64,000 nucleotides of DNA from Prorocentrum cordatum (taxonomy: Eukaryota; Sar; Dinophyceae; Prorocentrales; Prorocentraceae): positions 719,425-783,424 of the forward strand of contig CAUYUJ010016693.1 in NCBI GenBank assembly GCA_963575745.1, read 5' to 3'. Position 1 is the stretch's first letter; each line of letters opens with the position of its first letter. The notes beneath the pieces are model-generated. The model did no database searches and was not told the origin of the DNA. It worked only from the letters and a program-made list of their open reading frames with translations. Positions 63,309-64,000 of this stretch are shown here, piece after piece. Both the position numbers and the translations under genes were made by a program.

Positions 63309-64000
63309 GTGTGGAGTTGATTTCTGCGTTGCGGTCACTCCTCGGGGCAACTCATTCCTCTTATGTCCCACGGCGTCGCGCGACGCGGGAAAGACGCGCC
63401 AGGCCCTGCTTAGCACAGAGCCCACGAAGGGTGAGCGACCAAACGTCGGCTCACGTCACATGGCTCCACAAAGGATCGGCTCAATCACGGTCCATGAGGT
63501 CCTCCGGGTCCGAATCCTCGATCATGACGATTTCGTTGCCGAGCATTTTGCTGCCGTCATCGAGCTCGACTTCGCTGTCTGGTTTCAGCGCGCATACGTA
63601 CATGCCCCACGGTTTGATCAAGATGTTAGCCTTCATGGCCGACCCAGTCGCCAGGCCGCCAGGAGTTGCCCGATAGACGCGGTACTCAGTGACCTTCTCC
63701 TTGGAACAGTCGAGCTTCAATGTCGTGGCCACGCAGCGTTTGAGAATCATCACGTTGTGGAACCCTGCCATCATCCCATCGCCGCTGCTGCTCGAGGCGT
63801 CGGGCACGGGGAGGTTTATCTTGATCCAATCGTCCTTCTCCTGGACAAAGACCGTAACTGACACCTCGCCGCACTTGTTGGTCTTGCGCTCATCGGTACT
63901 GTCGTTCTTCTCGTAGGTATTGTCGCTCTGCTCGGTGTCCAGGCTCCTGGTCCAGTGCGAGTTCCCTGCATAAGGGTCTGGCGATGTCGGTTCATCTGAA
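63309..64000 (-). repeat. Inverted duplication, right arm
   Basis: Reverse complement of 55667-56402 with moderate divergence; continues past the window edge. Confidence 0.9.
63481..63999 (-). CDS. Hypothetical protein, partial (inverted-pair copy 2)
   Basis: Runs in from the window edge and ends in TGA at 63481. 172 residues aligned with the 55468 product at about 90% identity; one three-residue insertion (DNT in TEQSDNTYEKND). Same 3' flank. Start lies beyond the window. Confidence 0.7.
   Translation of the reverse strand, partial: SDEPTSPDPYAGNSHWTRSLDTEQSDNTYEKNDSTDERKTNKCGEVSVTVFVQEKDDWIKINLPVPDASSSSGDGMMAGFHNVMILKRCVATTLKLDCSKEKVTEYRVYRATPGGLATGSAMKANILIKPWGMYVCALKPDSEVELDDGSKMLGNEIVMIEDSDPEDLMDRD

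Overview
The window looks like nuclear DNA of a core dinoflagellate. It is GC-rich and repeat-laden, the genes are widely spaced, and neighbours often share a strand. At least eight gene starts have, 20-80 bases upstream, a decayed copy of the dinoflagellate trans-splicing leader (DinoSL; core AGCCATTTTGGCTCAAG). One gene has an intron with a GC donor, and one gene encodes a bacterial HU-like protein. The species cannot be fixed from sequence alone; Prorocentrum- or Symbiodiniaceae-type genomes fit best.

Layout. 1-9 kb is satellite and simple-sequence DNA: an 89-bp array, 1.5 kb of AGT trinucleotides, and G-rich arrays sharing a GAAATAAA..GGGGCGGAGG module. These run into a duplicated retroelement end. 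9-18.3 kb holds five minus-strand genes, each preceded by a DinoSL relic: a transposon-like family protein with one intron, a 320-codon protein, an HU/IHF-like protein, and two unknowns. 18.6-20.6 kb is repeats. 20.6-35.1 kb is one giant minus-strand retroelement of about 14.5 kb. It encodes a membrane ORF, a Cys/His ORF, a CCCH plus methyltransferase-like ORF, and a reverse transcriptase-RNase H-tyrosine recombinase ORF, so it is DIRS-like in enzymology. 35.1-45 kb is satellites, including a 200-bp satellite with an internal hairpin, and dispersed repeats. 45-64 kb mixes repeats with genes: a frameshifted cytosine-C5 DNA methyltransferase, a two-exon unknown gene whose intron carries 95 consecutive A/T pairs, a hAT-like transposase-related gene, and a protein gene present twice in inverted orientation around that transposase-like gene.

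Four copies of a non-autonomous element (45.0, 47.6, 53.8 and 61.2 kb) share conserved ends around CCCTACCTAG and a core of degenerate GCTAT/TAGC repeats. Two copies of a second repeat carry a 24-bp GTCGACC minisatellite.

Reading frames are often interrupted by a single stop or one-base shift while coding clearly continues: TAG at 11412, 13278 and 31180; TGA at 26969, 33639 and 59760; one-base shifts at C7 runs 31817 and 27685. These may be decay, recoding (readthrough or -1 frameshifting), or assembly errors. Function calls rest on motifs read by eye, with no database search.
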